64,000 nucleotides of DNA, from positions 62,001-126,000 of the forward strand of contig CAVTPZ010000016.1 of NCBI GenBank assembly GCA_963736685.1, read 5' to 3'. The notes beneath the pieces are model-generated. The model worked only from the letters and a program-made list of their open reading frames with translations, was not told where the DNA came from and searched no databases. The translations under genes and the position numbers were made by a program. This DNA comes from DASUPK01 sp963736685 (GTDB lineage Bacteria > Actinomycetota > Thermoleophilia > Solirubrobacterales > 70-9). Below, in pieces: positions 41,001 through 50,096 of this stretch (positions are counted from its first letter, which is position 1; each line of letters starts with the position of its first letter).

Positions 41001-42509
41001 ATGGAAGGCAAGGCGAAAACCGGTATCTCACCCACGCGCGCTGAGGATTTCCCTCAGTGGTTCCAGAGCGTGGTCCGCGACGCGGAGGTCGCGGAGCTCG
41101 ATCACGTCCGCGGGGCGATGGTCATTCGCCCGTGGGGCTACGGGACCTGGGAGCTGATGCAGCGGGCGCTCGACGACGGCATCAAGGAGACCGGCGCCGA
41201 GAACGCCTACTTCCCCCTCTTCATCCCGCTGAGCTACTTCGAGGAGGAGGCCAAGCACGTGGAGGGCTTCGCCAAGGAGATGGCGGTCGTCACCCATCAC
41301 CGGCTCGAGCAGGGACCCGACGGCAAGCTCCACCCCGCCGCGGAGCTTCCGGAGCCGCTGATCGTGCGCCCCACCTCAGAGACGGTGATCGGCCGCTCCT
41401 TCGCCAAGTGGATCAACTCCTACCGTGACCTCCCTCTGCTGATCAACCAGTGGGCGAACATCGTCCGCTGGGAGCTCCGCCCGCGGGTGCTGCTGCGGAC
41501 CACCGAGTTCCTCTGGCAGGAGGGCCATACGGCCCATGCGAGCGAGGAGGAGGCCCTCGAGGAAACTCGGCGCATGCTCGGCGTGTACCGCGTGTTCGCA
41601 GAATCGGTGCTGGCCATCCCCGTCGTCCCGGGCGAGAAGCCCGAGTCCGAGCGATTCCCCGGCGCAGAGATCACCCTCTCGATCGAGGCGATGATGCAGG
41701 ACGGCAAGGCTCTTCAGTCCGGCACCTCGCACTACCTTGGCCAGAACTTCTCCGGGGCGATGGACATGGAGTTCACCGACGAGAACGGGGAGCGGAAGCT
41801 CTGCTACACGACCTCCTGGGGCGTCTCCACTCGGATGCTGGGGGCCCTGGTGATGACCCACGGCGACGACAACGGCCTTCGGGTCCCGCCCCGGGTGGCC
41901 GCCAAGCAGGTGAAGATCGTCCCGATCACGCGCGACGATCCTGCGCCGGTGCTGGAGGCTGCGACCGCGTTGCGCGACGAGCTGGCGCGGCGCACCTGGA
42001 TGGCCGTGCCGATCCGCGCGGAGGTCGACTCGCGCGACCGCAAGCCGGCGGAGAAGCGCTGGGAATGGATCCGCAAGGGTGTGCCCATCGTGATCGAGAT
42101 CGGCGAGCGCGATATCGACCAGGGCGTCGTGACGATGACGCGCCGCGACGACGACGGCCTCACCCGCGACGCGATTCCGCGCGACGGCGCTGCCGACGCA
42201 GTGGTGGGAGTCCTCGGCGACATCCAGCTCGGCCTGTTCGAGGAGGCTGCCAAGCGCCTCCGCGAGCGGACGCGCGAGGACATCACGACGCTCGATAAGT
42301 TCCGCGAGTTCTTCTCCGGCGACGAGACCGACTCCGGCGGATTCGTCAAGGCGCCATGGAGCGAGGATCCCGAGACCGAGAAGACCATGGGCGAGCTGGG
42401 GGTCAGCGTCCGCTGCATCCCGTTCGACGAGACACTGCCGCCCGACGCGAGATGCGTGATCACCGGTGGGCCTGCGAAGGTCGTCGCGATCTTCGCCAAG
42501 GCTTACTGA
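41001..42509 (+). CDS. proS: proline-tRNA ligase, short (archaeal/eukaryotic-like) type
   Basis: A 502-residue class II synthetase of the short ProRS type without the editing insertion. It has RGAMVIRPWGYGTWELMQ, PLIVRPTSETVIGRSFAKW (motif 2 region), FLWQEGHTAHASEEEA, YTTSWGVSTRMLGALVMTHG (motif 3 region) and a C-terminal zinc-like domain. It charges tRNA-Pro. ATG 41001 matches the family start. In many actinobacteria proS is next to ispG, and here ispG is 3 kb away. Confidence 0.95.
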   Translation: MEGKAKTGISPTRAEDFPQWFQSVVRDAEVAELDHVRGAMVIRPWGYGTWELMQRALDDGIKETGAENAYFPLFIPLSYFEEEAKHVEGFAKEMAVVTHHRLEQGPDGKLHPAAELPEPLIVRPTSETVIGRSFAKWINSYRDLPLLINQWANIVRWELRPRVLLRTTEFLWQEGHTAHASEEEALEETRRMLGVYRVFAESVLAIPVVPGEKPESERFPGAEITLSIEAMMQDGKALQSGTSHYLGQNFSGAMDMEFTDENGERKLCYTTSWGVSTRMLGALVMTHGDDNGLRVPPRVAAKQVKIVPITRDDPAPVLEAATALRDELARRTWMAVPIRAEVDSRDRKPAEKRWEWIRKGVPIVIEIGERDIDQGVVTMTRRDDDGLTRDAIPRDGAADAVVGVLGDIQLGLFEEAAKRLRERTREDITTLDKFREFFSGDETDSGGFVKAPWSEDPETEKTMGELGVSVRCIPFDETLPPDARCVITGGPAKVVAIFAKAY

Positions 42510-42548
42510 AGCCTGACCATCTCCTAAGAGAAATCTCGTGTTCGACGG

Positions 42549-42560
42549 CTCCGATCGGAG
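42549..42560. promoter_or_regulatory. 12-bp perfect palindrome before the cytochrome cluster
   Basis: CTCCGATCGGAG reads the same on both strands and lies 78 bp before the small subunit start, in the only gap upstream of the cytochrome genes. It could be a dimeric regulator site; no regulator is identified. Confidence 0.4.
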
Positions 42561-42637
42561 TAACCTCGACTCGAGGGGGAAGGAACTCAACTGCGGAACG
42601 ACGGCACTAGGTGTCGGCGAGCTGCAAGGAGGTCCGT

Positions 42638-42841
42638 TTGAGAGATATGGCGTCGCGCCTCAGGCCGTTCCGAGGTGGCTTGGCGGCTCCCGCGATCTTC
42701 AATCTCAACGGGCCAGCCCATTACGTCCACTGGCATTTCTTCCAGATGTCGGTGGCGAACCTCATCGTGATCGGGTTGATGATCGTCGTCTTCATCCTGG
42801 CGATCGCCCTTCCCTTCCCCAAGCGGGAGATCGAGGAGTGA
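42638..42841 (+). CDS. small single-helix protein of the cytochrome b cluster
   Basis: A 67-residue protein with an amphipathic N-terminus (PFRGGLAAPAIFNLNGPAHY) and one transmembrane helix (MSVANLIVIGLMIVVFILAI). TTG 42638 lies 5 nt after a good GGAGG; ATG 42647 is the alternative with 14-nt spacing. Its last codons overlap the cytochrome b start in GTGA. It is probably a structural subunit of the quinol-oxidising complex; no cofactor motif is present. Confidence 0.7.
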   Translation: MRDMASRLRPFRGGLAAPAIFNLNGPAHYVHWHFFQMSVANLIVIGLMIVVFILAIALPFPKREIEE

Positions 42842-43482
42842 GCCCCGCACAGGAGAAGCGGATGTGGACCGAGCGGGTGCGCTCCCGCGCCGTCGGAGCA
42901 CTCCCACCGGAGAAGCTCCTGCCGGATCGACAGCCCGCCTATGTGTCGTCGTGGATCTACGTCTTCGGGGTCGCCACGATCGCGGCGCTGATCGTCGTGA
43001 TCGGCTCTGGCGTGATCCTTGGGCTCAAGGGTCCCGCCTGGTGGCATGAATCCGGCGTCGGGAAGTTCTTCAACAGCATCCACCTCTGGGGCGTGGAGGT
43101 GTTCTTCTTCACGATGGTCGTGCACCTATGGGGGAAGTTCTTCATGGGCGCGTGGCGGGGCGGCAGAGCGTGGGTCTGGGTGACCGGCGCAATCCTCTTC
43201 CTGGTCTCGATCGGCACCGCGTTCACGGGGTACCTCTCGCAGCAGAACTTCGACTCGCAGTGGATCGCCAGCGAGGGGAAGGACGGTCTCAATTCGGTTG
43301 GGATCGGCGCCTTCTTCAACGTCATCGACTTCGGCCAGATGTACACGTGGCACGTCATCCTGCTCCCAGTCGCCGTGGTGGCGATCGTCGCCGGGCACGT
43401 GCTGCTCGTCCGCAAGCACGGCGTGGTTCCGCCCTATGCGGCGAAGGTTGCCGCGGCGCGGGCGGCGGAGGAGACCGGGTGA
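42838..43482 (+). CDS. cytochrome b6-type (bis-haem) subunit
   Basis: A 214-residue four-helix cytochrome b N-terminal domain. It has the two pairs of haem-ligating histidines, in SIHLWGVEVFFFTMVVHLWG and in TWHVILLPVAVVAIVAGHVL, spaced about 14 residues apart in helices 2 and 4. It would accept electrons from menaquinol. GTG 42838 overlaps the previous stop. The quinol-site PEWY loop belongs to the C-terminal half and is not in this gene. Confidence 0.92.
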   Translation: MSPAQEKRMWTERVRSRAVGALPPEKLLPDRQPAYVSSWIYVFGVATIAALIVVIGSGVILGLKGPAWWHESGVGKFFNSIHLWGVEVFFFTMVVHLWGKFFMGAWRGGRAWVWVTGAILFLVSIGTAFTGYLSQQNFDSQWIASEGKDGLNSVGIGAFFNVIDFGQMYTWHVILLPVAVVAIVAGHVLLVRKHGVVPPYAAKVAAARAAEETG

Positions 43483-44443
43483 GTACTCGGGAAGCCCGAT
43501 CCCGCCCCACTCGAGTCGAAGGATTGGGAGGGCCCTTACATCCGCTACGACTTGGTCAAGGAGTTCGTCGTGGCCCTGGCCGTGATCGTCGCGCTGGTCG
43601 TCGTGCTCGCGATCCTCTTCTCCTCGCCCGATGACAAGCCGGTCACGATCCAGCAGTGGGCGAGGACCGATCCGGGGGACTTCGCCGCCACGGCTGTGAC
43701 GGAGCTCGACGGCTCGAGCGAGGTCGCCACATACGGCGCTCCCGTATACCCACACGCCGGACACGGGACAGAAGATCGGCCCGCTCAATCTGCAGAGTGC
43801 GGCCGGAGTCCACTATCCGATCAACACCAGCAATGACTTCGTGCTCAATCCGCTGCGCAGCATTCCCGGCGACGCGGTTCTGACCAAGGCTCTCCAGGAG
43901 TATCAGGCGGCGTCCCCGGCCCAGCAGAAGGCCTGGACCGATGCCTATACGAAGGGGCTCGACGGCGCCAAGTTCCCCGGTGGCATTCCCCAGCTGCCGC
44001 CCGGCGACTACGGGCCGGTCGCCCCGATGATGGCTTCCCTGGCCGGCCTGGCCGCCACCGGTGGCCTCGACGGCGCCCTGCTCAACGCGAATCAGTTCTA
44101 CCAGACGAACTACACGAAGCCGCTCCTCTTCCTCTCGGGCGGCGACTACTTCGAGAGCCGAGCCGACGATCAGCATCTGCTCGGCACCCAGTGGGGAATG
44201 ATGAACGAGACCGGGAGCTATCCCGGTCAGGTCTGGCTCTGGCTCTACACGTTCTGGTACCAGATCGCCCCGTTCAACACATCCGACAACGCGGACGCCC
44301 AGATCTGGGCGCTGATGATGCTTCTGTCGCTGGCTTTCATCTGCATCCCGGTCATTCCCGGGCTGCGGAGCCTGCCTCGCCATCTCGGGGTTCACCGCCT
44401 GATCTGGCGCGATCACTACCGCCGGGTCGAGGATCGCGGCTGA
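43479..44443 (+). CDS. cytochrome b cluster second subunit, frameshifted twice
   Basis: GTG 43479 overlaps the cytochrome b stop. Removing one C from each of two CCC runs (43495-43497 and 43741-43743) gives one continuous protein. It begins VSTREADPAPLESKDWEGPY, passes through a helix (VVALAVIVALVVVLAILFSS), has a long outer region and ends in two helices (LMMLLSLAFICIPVIPGL). This is likely the subunit IV-like part of a b6-type complex with an outer insert. No CxxCH haem c motif is present in any frame. Confidence 0.75.
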
Positions 44444-44492
44444 GATCCGCCCGCTCCAATCCCGGCGGTGCTCCGACCCGTATATCGGACAG

Positions 44493-45391
44493 ATGAGAGA
44501 GGGATCGAGTCCTGCGCCTTGCTCTCGCGGCCTGGCTCTGTCCCTGCTCGCAATCCCGGCAGCCGCCCAGGGCACGGTCACGATCGGCAGCGGGCTGCGG
44601 CGAGCCGCGAACGCCTCCACCGGTGGTTGCGTCGGCGGGACGTGCACCCTCGCCATCGGTGCTCTCGACACGGATCGTCAGGCCGCGGATGGCATCAGCC
44701 TCGCCGGTCAACGGCACGGTCACGACCTGGCGGATCGGCGCAGGAACCACGTCGGCCCGGCTGCCCTCAGGGTGGTTCACCCACTCGCCGGCGGTCTCTA
44801 CACAGCGGGGGTGCCACCGCCCCAGATGACTGCCGCGCGCCGAACGCGATCAGCACATATCCCGCGCAGCTGCCGATCCAGCAGGGTGACCTGATCGGCG
44901 TCGACTGCTGCGGAGCCGGCGGCGCCACGTTCTTCACGACCTCGAGTCCGCAGACGACAGGCTCGATTTCGAGCCGGGCCCGCTGGCGGCGAGGGCCCCG
45001 GAACCGCCCCGCCGGCAGCGACACACTTCGAGGTGCTCGATCAACGCGGACATCGAGCCGACCTCAGCGTTCACGGTCAGCAAGGTGAGAGGGAAGAGGG
45101 GCGGCGCGACTCAGCTGACGGTGCAGCTGCCGAACTCCGGAACCCTGGTCGCCGGGGATCCGCATGACTACGCGCTCGGCGCCCTGGGAAACAAGGCGCT
45201 CCTGCTGAAGCCCGGCGTTGCCGACGGCGGGCCCGGGTCCGTGAGCGTGACCGCCGTCCCACACAGGCGCGCCCGCGCGACATCCTGCGCGGCGAGGCCG
45301 GCTCAAGGTGCCCATCAAGATGCTCTTCACGCCGACCGGCGGGCTGCCGGCCGCCGTCAGACGGCTGAAGGTCAAGCTCGAGGGTAGCTAG
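44493..45391 (+). CDS. secreted protein, at least six frameshifts
   Basis: Conserved blocks appear in successive frames. They are a signal peptide (GLALSLLAIPAAAQG), TIGSGLRRAANASTGGCVGG, VNGTVTTWRIGAGTTSARL, DDCRAPNAISTYPAQLPIQQ with GDLIGVDCCGAGG, INADIEPTSAFTVSKV, and a final LKVKLEGS before TAG 45389. The order matches the paralogue at 46,808. Likely indels include 44699-44700, 44764-44766 and 44807-44811. It is an exported beta-rich protein of unknown role; the breaks are probably consensus errors. Confidence 0.6.
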
Positions 45392-46694
45392 GTGCGGGTG
45401 AAGCGTCGTCCGGCCATGGGCGACGCTTCCTCGTCCAGCGCTGGCGCGCTTGCCGGGCTTGGAACGGCTCGCCGTAAGGAAGTCCGGGCCCGGAGTCGGT
45501 CCATCCGCTCGGGAGGCCTCGGCCTCCATCTGGGCGATGCGCTCGGGGGTGAGCTCGCCGGCGTTCTCCTCCTCGATCCGCGCGAGCCAGTCCGCGCCCT
45601 CTCGGGCCTTGTCCTCCTCGACCTGCACCTCGCCGCGGTCGAGCGACTTGTCGATCTCGGCGAACAGGGCGTCGACCAGCTCGCCCTGCTTCACCTTCCG
45701 CAGCGGCTTGCCGTGGGAGAAGATCAGGCCCTCGTCCTTGGCGCCGGTGATCCCGAAGTCCGCGTGAGAGGCCTCGCCGATCCCGTTGACGGCGCAGCCG
45801 AGGACGGCGACCTCGACCGGCTCGGTCGTAGGCCTCCAGGCGCTCCTCGATCTCGGCGACCACCGTGTCCATGTCGAACTGGAGGCGGCCGCAGGTCGGG
45901 CAGGCGATCAGCACGGGGCCGCGCTCGCGCAGCTGCAGCGCCTTGAGGATCTCCCAGGCCGACCTTGACCTCCTCCTCGGCGTGGAAGGTGGAGAGGCAG
46001 ATTCGGATCGTGTCCCCCACCCCGTCGGCCAGCAGCGTGCCGAGGCCGACGGAGGACTTGAGCGAGCCCGACCACTTCGTGCCCGCCTCTGTGATTCCCA
46101 GGTGGATCGGGTAGGGGACCTTCTCGGCCAGCAGCCGGTTGGAGGCGATCGTGTTCGGCACGTTGGTCGACTTGATCGAGATCTTGAAGTTCTCGAAGTC
46201 GAGCCGACTCCATCAGCTCGACGAACTCGACGCCGGCCTGAACCAGGGCCTCGACGGAGTTCTGCCGCTCCAGCTCGTGCAGGTGCTTGGGCAGCGAGCC
46301 GGAGTTGACCCCGATCCGCATCGGGACGTTCCCGCTTGGTCGCGTTCTCCGCCACCTCGGCGACCTTCTCGGGGCCGCCGATGTTCCCCGGGTTGAGGCG
46401 GATGCAGTCCGCGCCCGCGTCGATCGCCTTCAGCGCGAGGGTGTGGTTGAAGTGGATGTCGGCGATCACCGGGATCGGCGATCCTTGACGATGTCTTCAG
46501 GGCCTCGACGTCCTTGTCGCGCGGGACGGCGACGCGGACCAGGTCGGCGCCGGCGTCGGCGACCGTGCGGATCTGTTCCATGGTCGCCTGAGGTTCGCCG
46601 TCTCGGTCTTGCACATCGTCTGCACGGCGACCGGTGCGCCGCCCCCGATGGGGACGTCACGCACGAAGATCTGGCGCTTCGAGGCCACGGCCAC
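45388..46694 (-). CDS. ispG: 4-hydroxy-3-methylbut-2-en-1-yl diphosphate synthase, multiple frameshifts
   Basis: IspG (GcpE) makes HMBPP in the MEP pathway with a [4Fe-4S] cluster. Blocks in different frames give the full gene in order: ASKRQIFVRDVPIGGGAPV, IRTVADAGADLVRVAVPRD, IPVIADIHFNHTLALKAIDA, GADCIRLNPGNIGG, MRIGVNSGSLPKHL, AEKVPYPIHLGITEAGTKWS, ACPTCGRLQFD and VLGCAVNGIGEASHADFG (the cluster cysteines). Probable indels: 46592, 46495, 46483, 46331-46333, 46204-46205, 45959-45960, 45824-45825 and one near 45.4-45.5 kb. Since ispG is normally essential and dxr is intact, these are likely sequence errors. Confidence 0.88.
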
Positions 46695-46756
46695 AGGGTA
46701 GCCATGGGGGGTTTCGGGGCGTTTCGCGTTCGTGAATCGGGCGTTGCGGTGCAATT

Positions 46757-46776
46757 GGCGATCTGGGAAGATCGCC
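46757..46776. promoter_or_regulatory. 8-bp inverted repeat in the ispG divergent gap
   Basis: GGCGATCT and AGATCGCC flank GGGA, forming a perfect 8-bp stem in the 113-bp gap between ispG and the secreted PASTA gene. It may be an operator or an mRNA hairpin ahead of the secreted gene. Confidence 0.45.
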
Positions 46777-46807
46777 ACTCCAGGAGGGATCGACCAAAGG
46801 GGATCTG

Positions 46808-47580
46808 ATGAATCGCACACGGATTCGCACCATCTCGCTCATTGCGGGCCTTGCTGCCGCCGCTGGCTGTCTGCTTCCGGCGGGTGCGGCGGCTGACACC
46901 GCGAAGATCGGGTAGCACGCTCGGCCATGCGGCATCGGGCACTGGTGAGCTCTGCACGAACTGCGTGGGCGTGCAGCGGGCCCAGGCCGGCGGCAACTCG
47001 CCGCTTCCGCTGGTCTCCCCCGCAAATGGCGTGGTCACCGAGTGGGCGGTGCGAACGAGCGATCCCGGCGCGACCTACAACCTCCGGATCCTGCGCCCCA
47101 TCAACAACTCTTCCTACACCGGCGTCGGTGTCAGCCCGAATGTCGGTGGTTCCCCCGCTGACGACCGACAGCGTGCTGATCAACCCCGTCTCGCTTCCCA
47201 TCAAGCAGGGGGACGCGATCGGAGTGGCGATCAGCGGCAGCGCGGGCGGACTGCCCTCCTGGCCGGACAACGTCAATTCGGACGTCGTCGGCTACGTGCC
47301 CGGCTTCGCAAACGGGGCCGCCTCGGGCAACTTCACTGACATCCCCGGCCACGAGCTCCTGATCCAGGCGACGGTCAGCTTCTGCAAGGTGCCCGACGTG
47401 CACAAGCAGAAGAAGGTCAACGCGAAGACTGCGCTGACCAACGCGGACTGCGGCATCAAGGTGAAGAAGAAGGAAACGCACAAGAAGAAGTTCCGGGGCA
47501 AGGTCCTGAAGCAGAAGGTCGCGCCGGGAACCACCTCCGCGCCCGGCACCGTCGTGCCGATCGTGATCGGTCAGAAGTAA
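46808..47580 (+). CDS. secreted protein with C-terminal PASTA-like domain, two frameshifts
   Basis: ATG 46808 gives a signal peptide (RTISLIAGLAAAAGCLLPAG). Dropping one G at 46910-46912 and one at 47148-47149 restores about 256 residues. They contain STLGHAASGTGELCTNCVGV, SPANGVVTEWAVRTSDPGAT and INPVSLPIKQGDAIGVAISG. The C-terminus KVPDVHKQKKVNAKTALTNA ... GTTSAPGTVVPIVIGQK is a PASTA-type domain, which in other proteins binds peptidoglycan. The role is unknown; it may hold the beta domain at the wall. Confidence 0.72.
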
Positions 47581-47604
47581 CGAGGATCCAGTGAGGCTTC
47601 AAGG

Positions 47605-48356
47605 ATGAACCGCTGCCTCACTCGCATCGCGAGCTCACGGCCGCGCTCGCGTTAACGGCCACCGCAGGCCATCGCGATCGAGCGCGAGTGGTGCGCCGCA
47701 GCTGCTGATCCGCGAGGTGCACCGAGGTACGGCGCTCCAGAGCGACTACGTCGAGCTCCAGATGACCGCTGACGGCCAGAACACGCTCGCCGGCAACTAC
47801 ATCGACATCCTTCTGGCCGACGGTCAGGCGGGGGCGGAGTACGAGCTGCCCAACGTCGCGAACGGCCAGAACCAGCGCACCGTGCTGATCGGGAACACGG
47901 GGGTGATCGGGGCGGACTTCACGAACGCCGGCGTCGTCCTGCAGACGGATGGCGGCGTCTGCCTCGACAGCCCACATGGGCTACGACGGCGCCGGCGGCT
48001 TCGACTGCGCCGCCTGGGGCAATTTCACGGGGACCACGCACCCGCTCTCGTCGCCCGCCCTGCCGACGGTGCTCGGCGGAGTCGGTCTGGCCACTGGCCA
48101 GACACTCCAGCGAACCATTGCTCGGGGCTGTCCGACGGCGGTTGATGCGGCCGACGACACGAACCGCACCGTCGACGACTTCTCGCTGATCCCGACGCCC
48201 AATCCGCGCGGCAACGGGCTCGTCCCGAGCGAGAGCCTCTGTACCGGAACCGGTGCGAAACCGACGGGCACAGCGACGAGCAAGAAGTGCAAGAAGAAGA
48301 AGCACCGTTCGGCCGGGACGGCCAAGAAGAAGAAGTGCAGGAAGAAGAGGCACTAG
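47605..48356 (+). CDS. secreted protein with Lys/Arg-rich tail (copy A), frameshifted
   Basis: The mature part is clear from LLIREVHRGTALQSDYVELQ through ADGQNTLAGNYIDILLADGQ, and after a shift at CCC 47971-47973 continues HMGYDGAGGFDCAAWGNFTG. It ends with a cationic tail KKCKKKKHRSAGTAKKKKCR. The signal peptide (LTAALALTATA) is also split by indels between 47,630 and 47,700. It is clearly related to the next gene. Probably a lamin-tail-like beta-sandwich exported to the surface; function unknown. Confidence 0.65.
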
Positions 48357-48395
48357 CCGGGTAAATCCCTTTTCACCCCCGGCTCGTAGCAGTCA

Positions 48396-49166
48396 GTGGT
48401 GAGGAGGAGACGGCGCACCTTTGCAGCTGCCCTGACGTTCGCGTTGCTCGGCGTGCTCATGACCGCCACGGCCGCCAGCGCCACCTTTCACCTCATGAAG
48501 ATCCGTGAGATCTCGCCGGGCGCGGACGGCCAGGACGACAGCTACGTCGAAATCCAGATGTACGCGCCGTTCCAGAACTTCCTGGGCGGCGGAGCGATGC
48601 TGCTGCGCTGCAACAGCGACTGCTCGAGCAAGACCACCTTTTCGCCGTTCGCGAACGTGGCCCACGGGGACACCCAGGACACGGTCCTGTTCGGGGATGG
48701 CGGGATTGCCGGCGGCAGCAAGGACTTCCACGTCGACCTCAACCTCGATCAGATCAAGCCCGGCGGCGCCGTCTGCTACCTGAGCGAACCGGGCTTCACC
48801 GATTGCGTCTCGTGGGGCAATTTCAGCGCCAACGCGAGCCTGACCGCCTCCGGAGGGACGTCGGCCAATCCGGGAACGCCAGCGCCGGCGCTCACGTCGG
48901 GGATGGCTCTCCGACGTTCGATCACGGCCGGGTGCCCCGCGCTGCTCGAGTTGAGCGACGACACCAACGACAGCTCGGCTGACTTCCAGGCGGCCACGCC
49001 GAACCCTCGCCCCAACTCAATCGCTCCGACGGAGACCTCCTGCGGGCCAAGCGGAGGCGGTGGCTCCTCGACACCCCCGCGTGCCGCGACGCCGTCGAAG
49101 AAGAAGTGCAAGAAGGCGAAGAAGCGCGCGGCGGCGGCGAAGAAGTGCAAGAGGAAGCGGAAGTAG
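48396..49166 (+). CDS. secreted protein with Lys/Arg-rich tail (copy B)
   Basis: An intact 256-residue paralogue of the upstream gene. It has a signal peptide (FAAALTFALLGVLMTATAAS), a domain with MKIREISPGADGQDDSYVEI, a cysteine pair in LLRCNSDCSSK, and CYLSEPGFTDCVSWGNFSA. A Gly/Ser/Pro linker and a highly basic C-terminus KKKCKKAKKRAAAAKKCKRK follow. The DDSYVEIQM ... SWGNF pattern suggests a lamin-tail-type fold. The start is GTG 48396 or 48399 without a clear ribosome binding site. Function unknown. Confidence 0.75.
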   Translation: MVRRRRRTFAAALTFALLGVLMTATAASATFHLMKIREISPGADGQDDSYVEIQMYAPFQNFLGGGAMLLRCNSDCSSKTTFSPFANVAHGDTQDTVLFGDGGIAGGSKDFHVDLNLDQIKPGGAVCYLSEPGFTDCVSWGNFSANASLTASGGTSANPGTPAPALTSGMALRRSITAGCPALLELSDDTNDSSADFQAATPNPRPNSIAPTETSCGPSGGGGSSTPPRAATPSKKKCKKAKKRAAAAKKCKRKRK

Positions 49167-50084
49167 CTACGCCCCGGCCTGCTGGAGCTTTCGCAGCATG
49201 CCGCTGACACCGTCCGAGCCGTCCACCCTGACCCGCTTCAGCGTGTACTTCTCGTTCTTGGAGGCGAGCCCCTCGTCCGTGGTCGTCGCCCCCAGGTAAC
49301 CGGCGTCGCGAACCGCCCGGATCGCCTGGTCGTCGTAGCGGCCCGACGGGTAGCAGAAGAAATTGACCGGCTGGTGGAAGCGCTGCTGGAGCATCCTGCG
49401 CGATCCGGCGACCTCGCTTGTGAGCTGCGCTCCGCTCGCCTGGGAGACGTCGACGTGGTTGATGGTGTGGGAGTCGAGCTCCCAGCCGTCGTTGATCATC
49501 GTCTGAACCATCTGGTTGCTGAGCTCGGCGTTCGGCTGGCCGATCCGGCCGGAGATCGCGTTCAGGACTCCCGGCCAGCCGAGCTTTCTGAGCTCGGGTC
49601 GGGCGTAGACATACTGGCTGCGGTAGCCGTCGTCGAAGGAGACGACCACGGGCTTCGGCGGCAGCTTGCCGCCCCGAAGCCAGGCGTCATAGACCTGGTT
49701 GAGGCTCACGCCCGCGTAGCCCTGCTCCCGGAGCGTCTCCATCTGCTGGGTGAAGGTCTTCGGATCCACGTAGAGCTCCGGCAGCCGCGCTCCGGAGGGC
49801 GGCTCCGAGATCACGTGGTACATCAGGATGGGCACCGGCTTGACGGACTGAACGAGGTTGTTCCCCGGTGGCGGACCGAGACCGCCGCGCGCCAGCTTCG
49901 GCGCCCCTCCCCCTCTCTCGGACGCTCCGCCGGCGCCGGCCCCGACGATGGCGCCGAACACGGCGCTCGCGAGCGCGGCGACGACCAGCGCGTTTCGGCG
50001 GCGAAGTGCCGCTCGGCGCCGCTTCTCCTGTAGGACGCGGCGCCGTCGCCGCTCGTGAAGTCGCTCAGCCCGGGTGGCTGGCAA
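49167..50084 (-). CDS. membrane-anchored polysaccharide deacetylase (NodB domain)
   Basis: A 305-residue CE4-type protein. A basic N-terminus and one transmembrane helix (ALVVAALASAVFGAIVGAGA, about residues 32-51) anchor it outside. The catalytic motifs are VVSFDDGYRSQY (motif 1, metal-binding Asp) and ELDSHTINHVDVS (motif 2, H-x3-H), and the final part contains FFCYPSGRYDD (motif 3). Likely a deacetylase of peptidoglycan or another surface glycan. It converges with the secreted-tail gene, stop codons adjacent. Confidence 0.9.
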   Translation of the reverse strand: MPATRAERLHERRRRRVLQEKRRRAALRRRNALVVAALASAVFGAIVGAGAGGASERGGGAPKLARGGLGPPPGNNLVQSVKPVPILMYHVISEPPSGARLPELYVDPKTFTQQMETLREQGYAGVSLNQVYDAWLRGGKLPPKPVVVSFDDGYRSQYVYARPELRKLGWPGVLNAISGRIGQPNAELSNQMVQTMINDGWELDSHTINHVDVSQASGAQLTSEVAGSRRMLQQRFHQPVNFFCYPSGRYDDQAIRAVRDAGYLGATTTDEGLASKNEKYTLKRVRVDGSDGVSGMLRKLQQAGA

Positions 50085-50096
50085 AGGCGGTCCCGC

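Noticed and set aside
45388..46694. ispG as a genuine pseudogene
   Set aside because: All segments retain perfect family sequence, the rest of the MEP gene dxr is intact, and neighbours show the same indel type, so sequence error is more likely.
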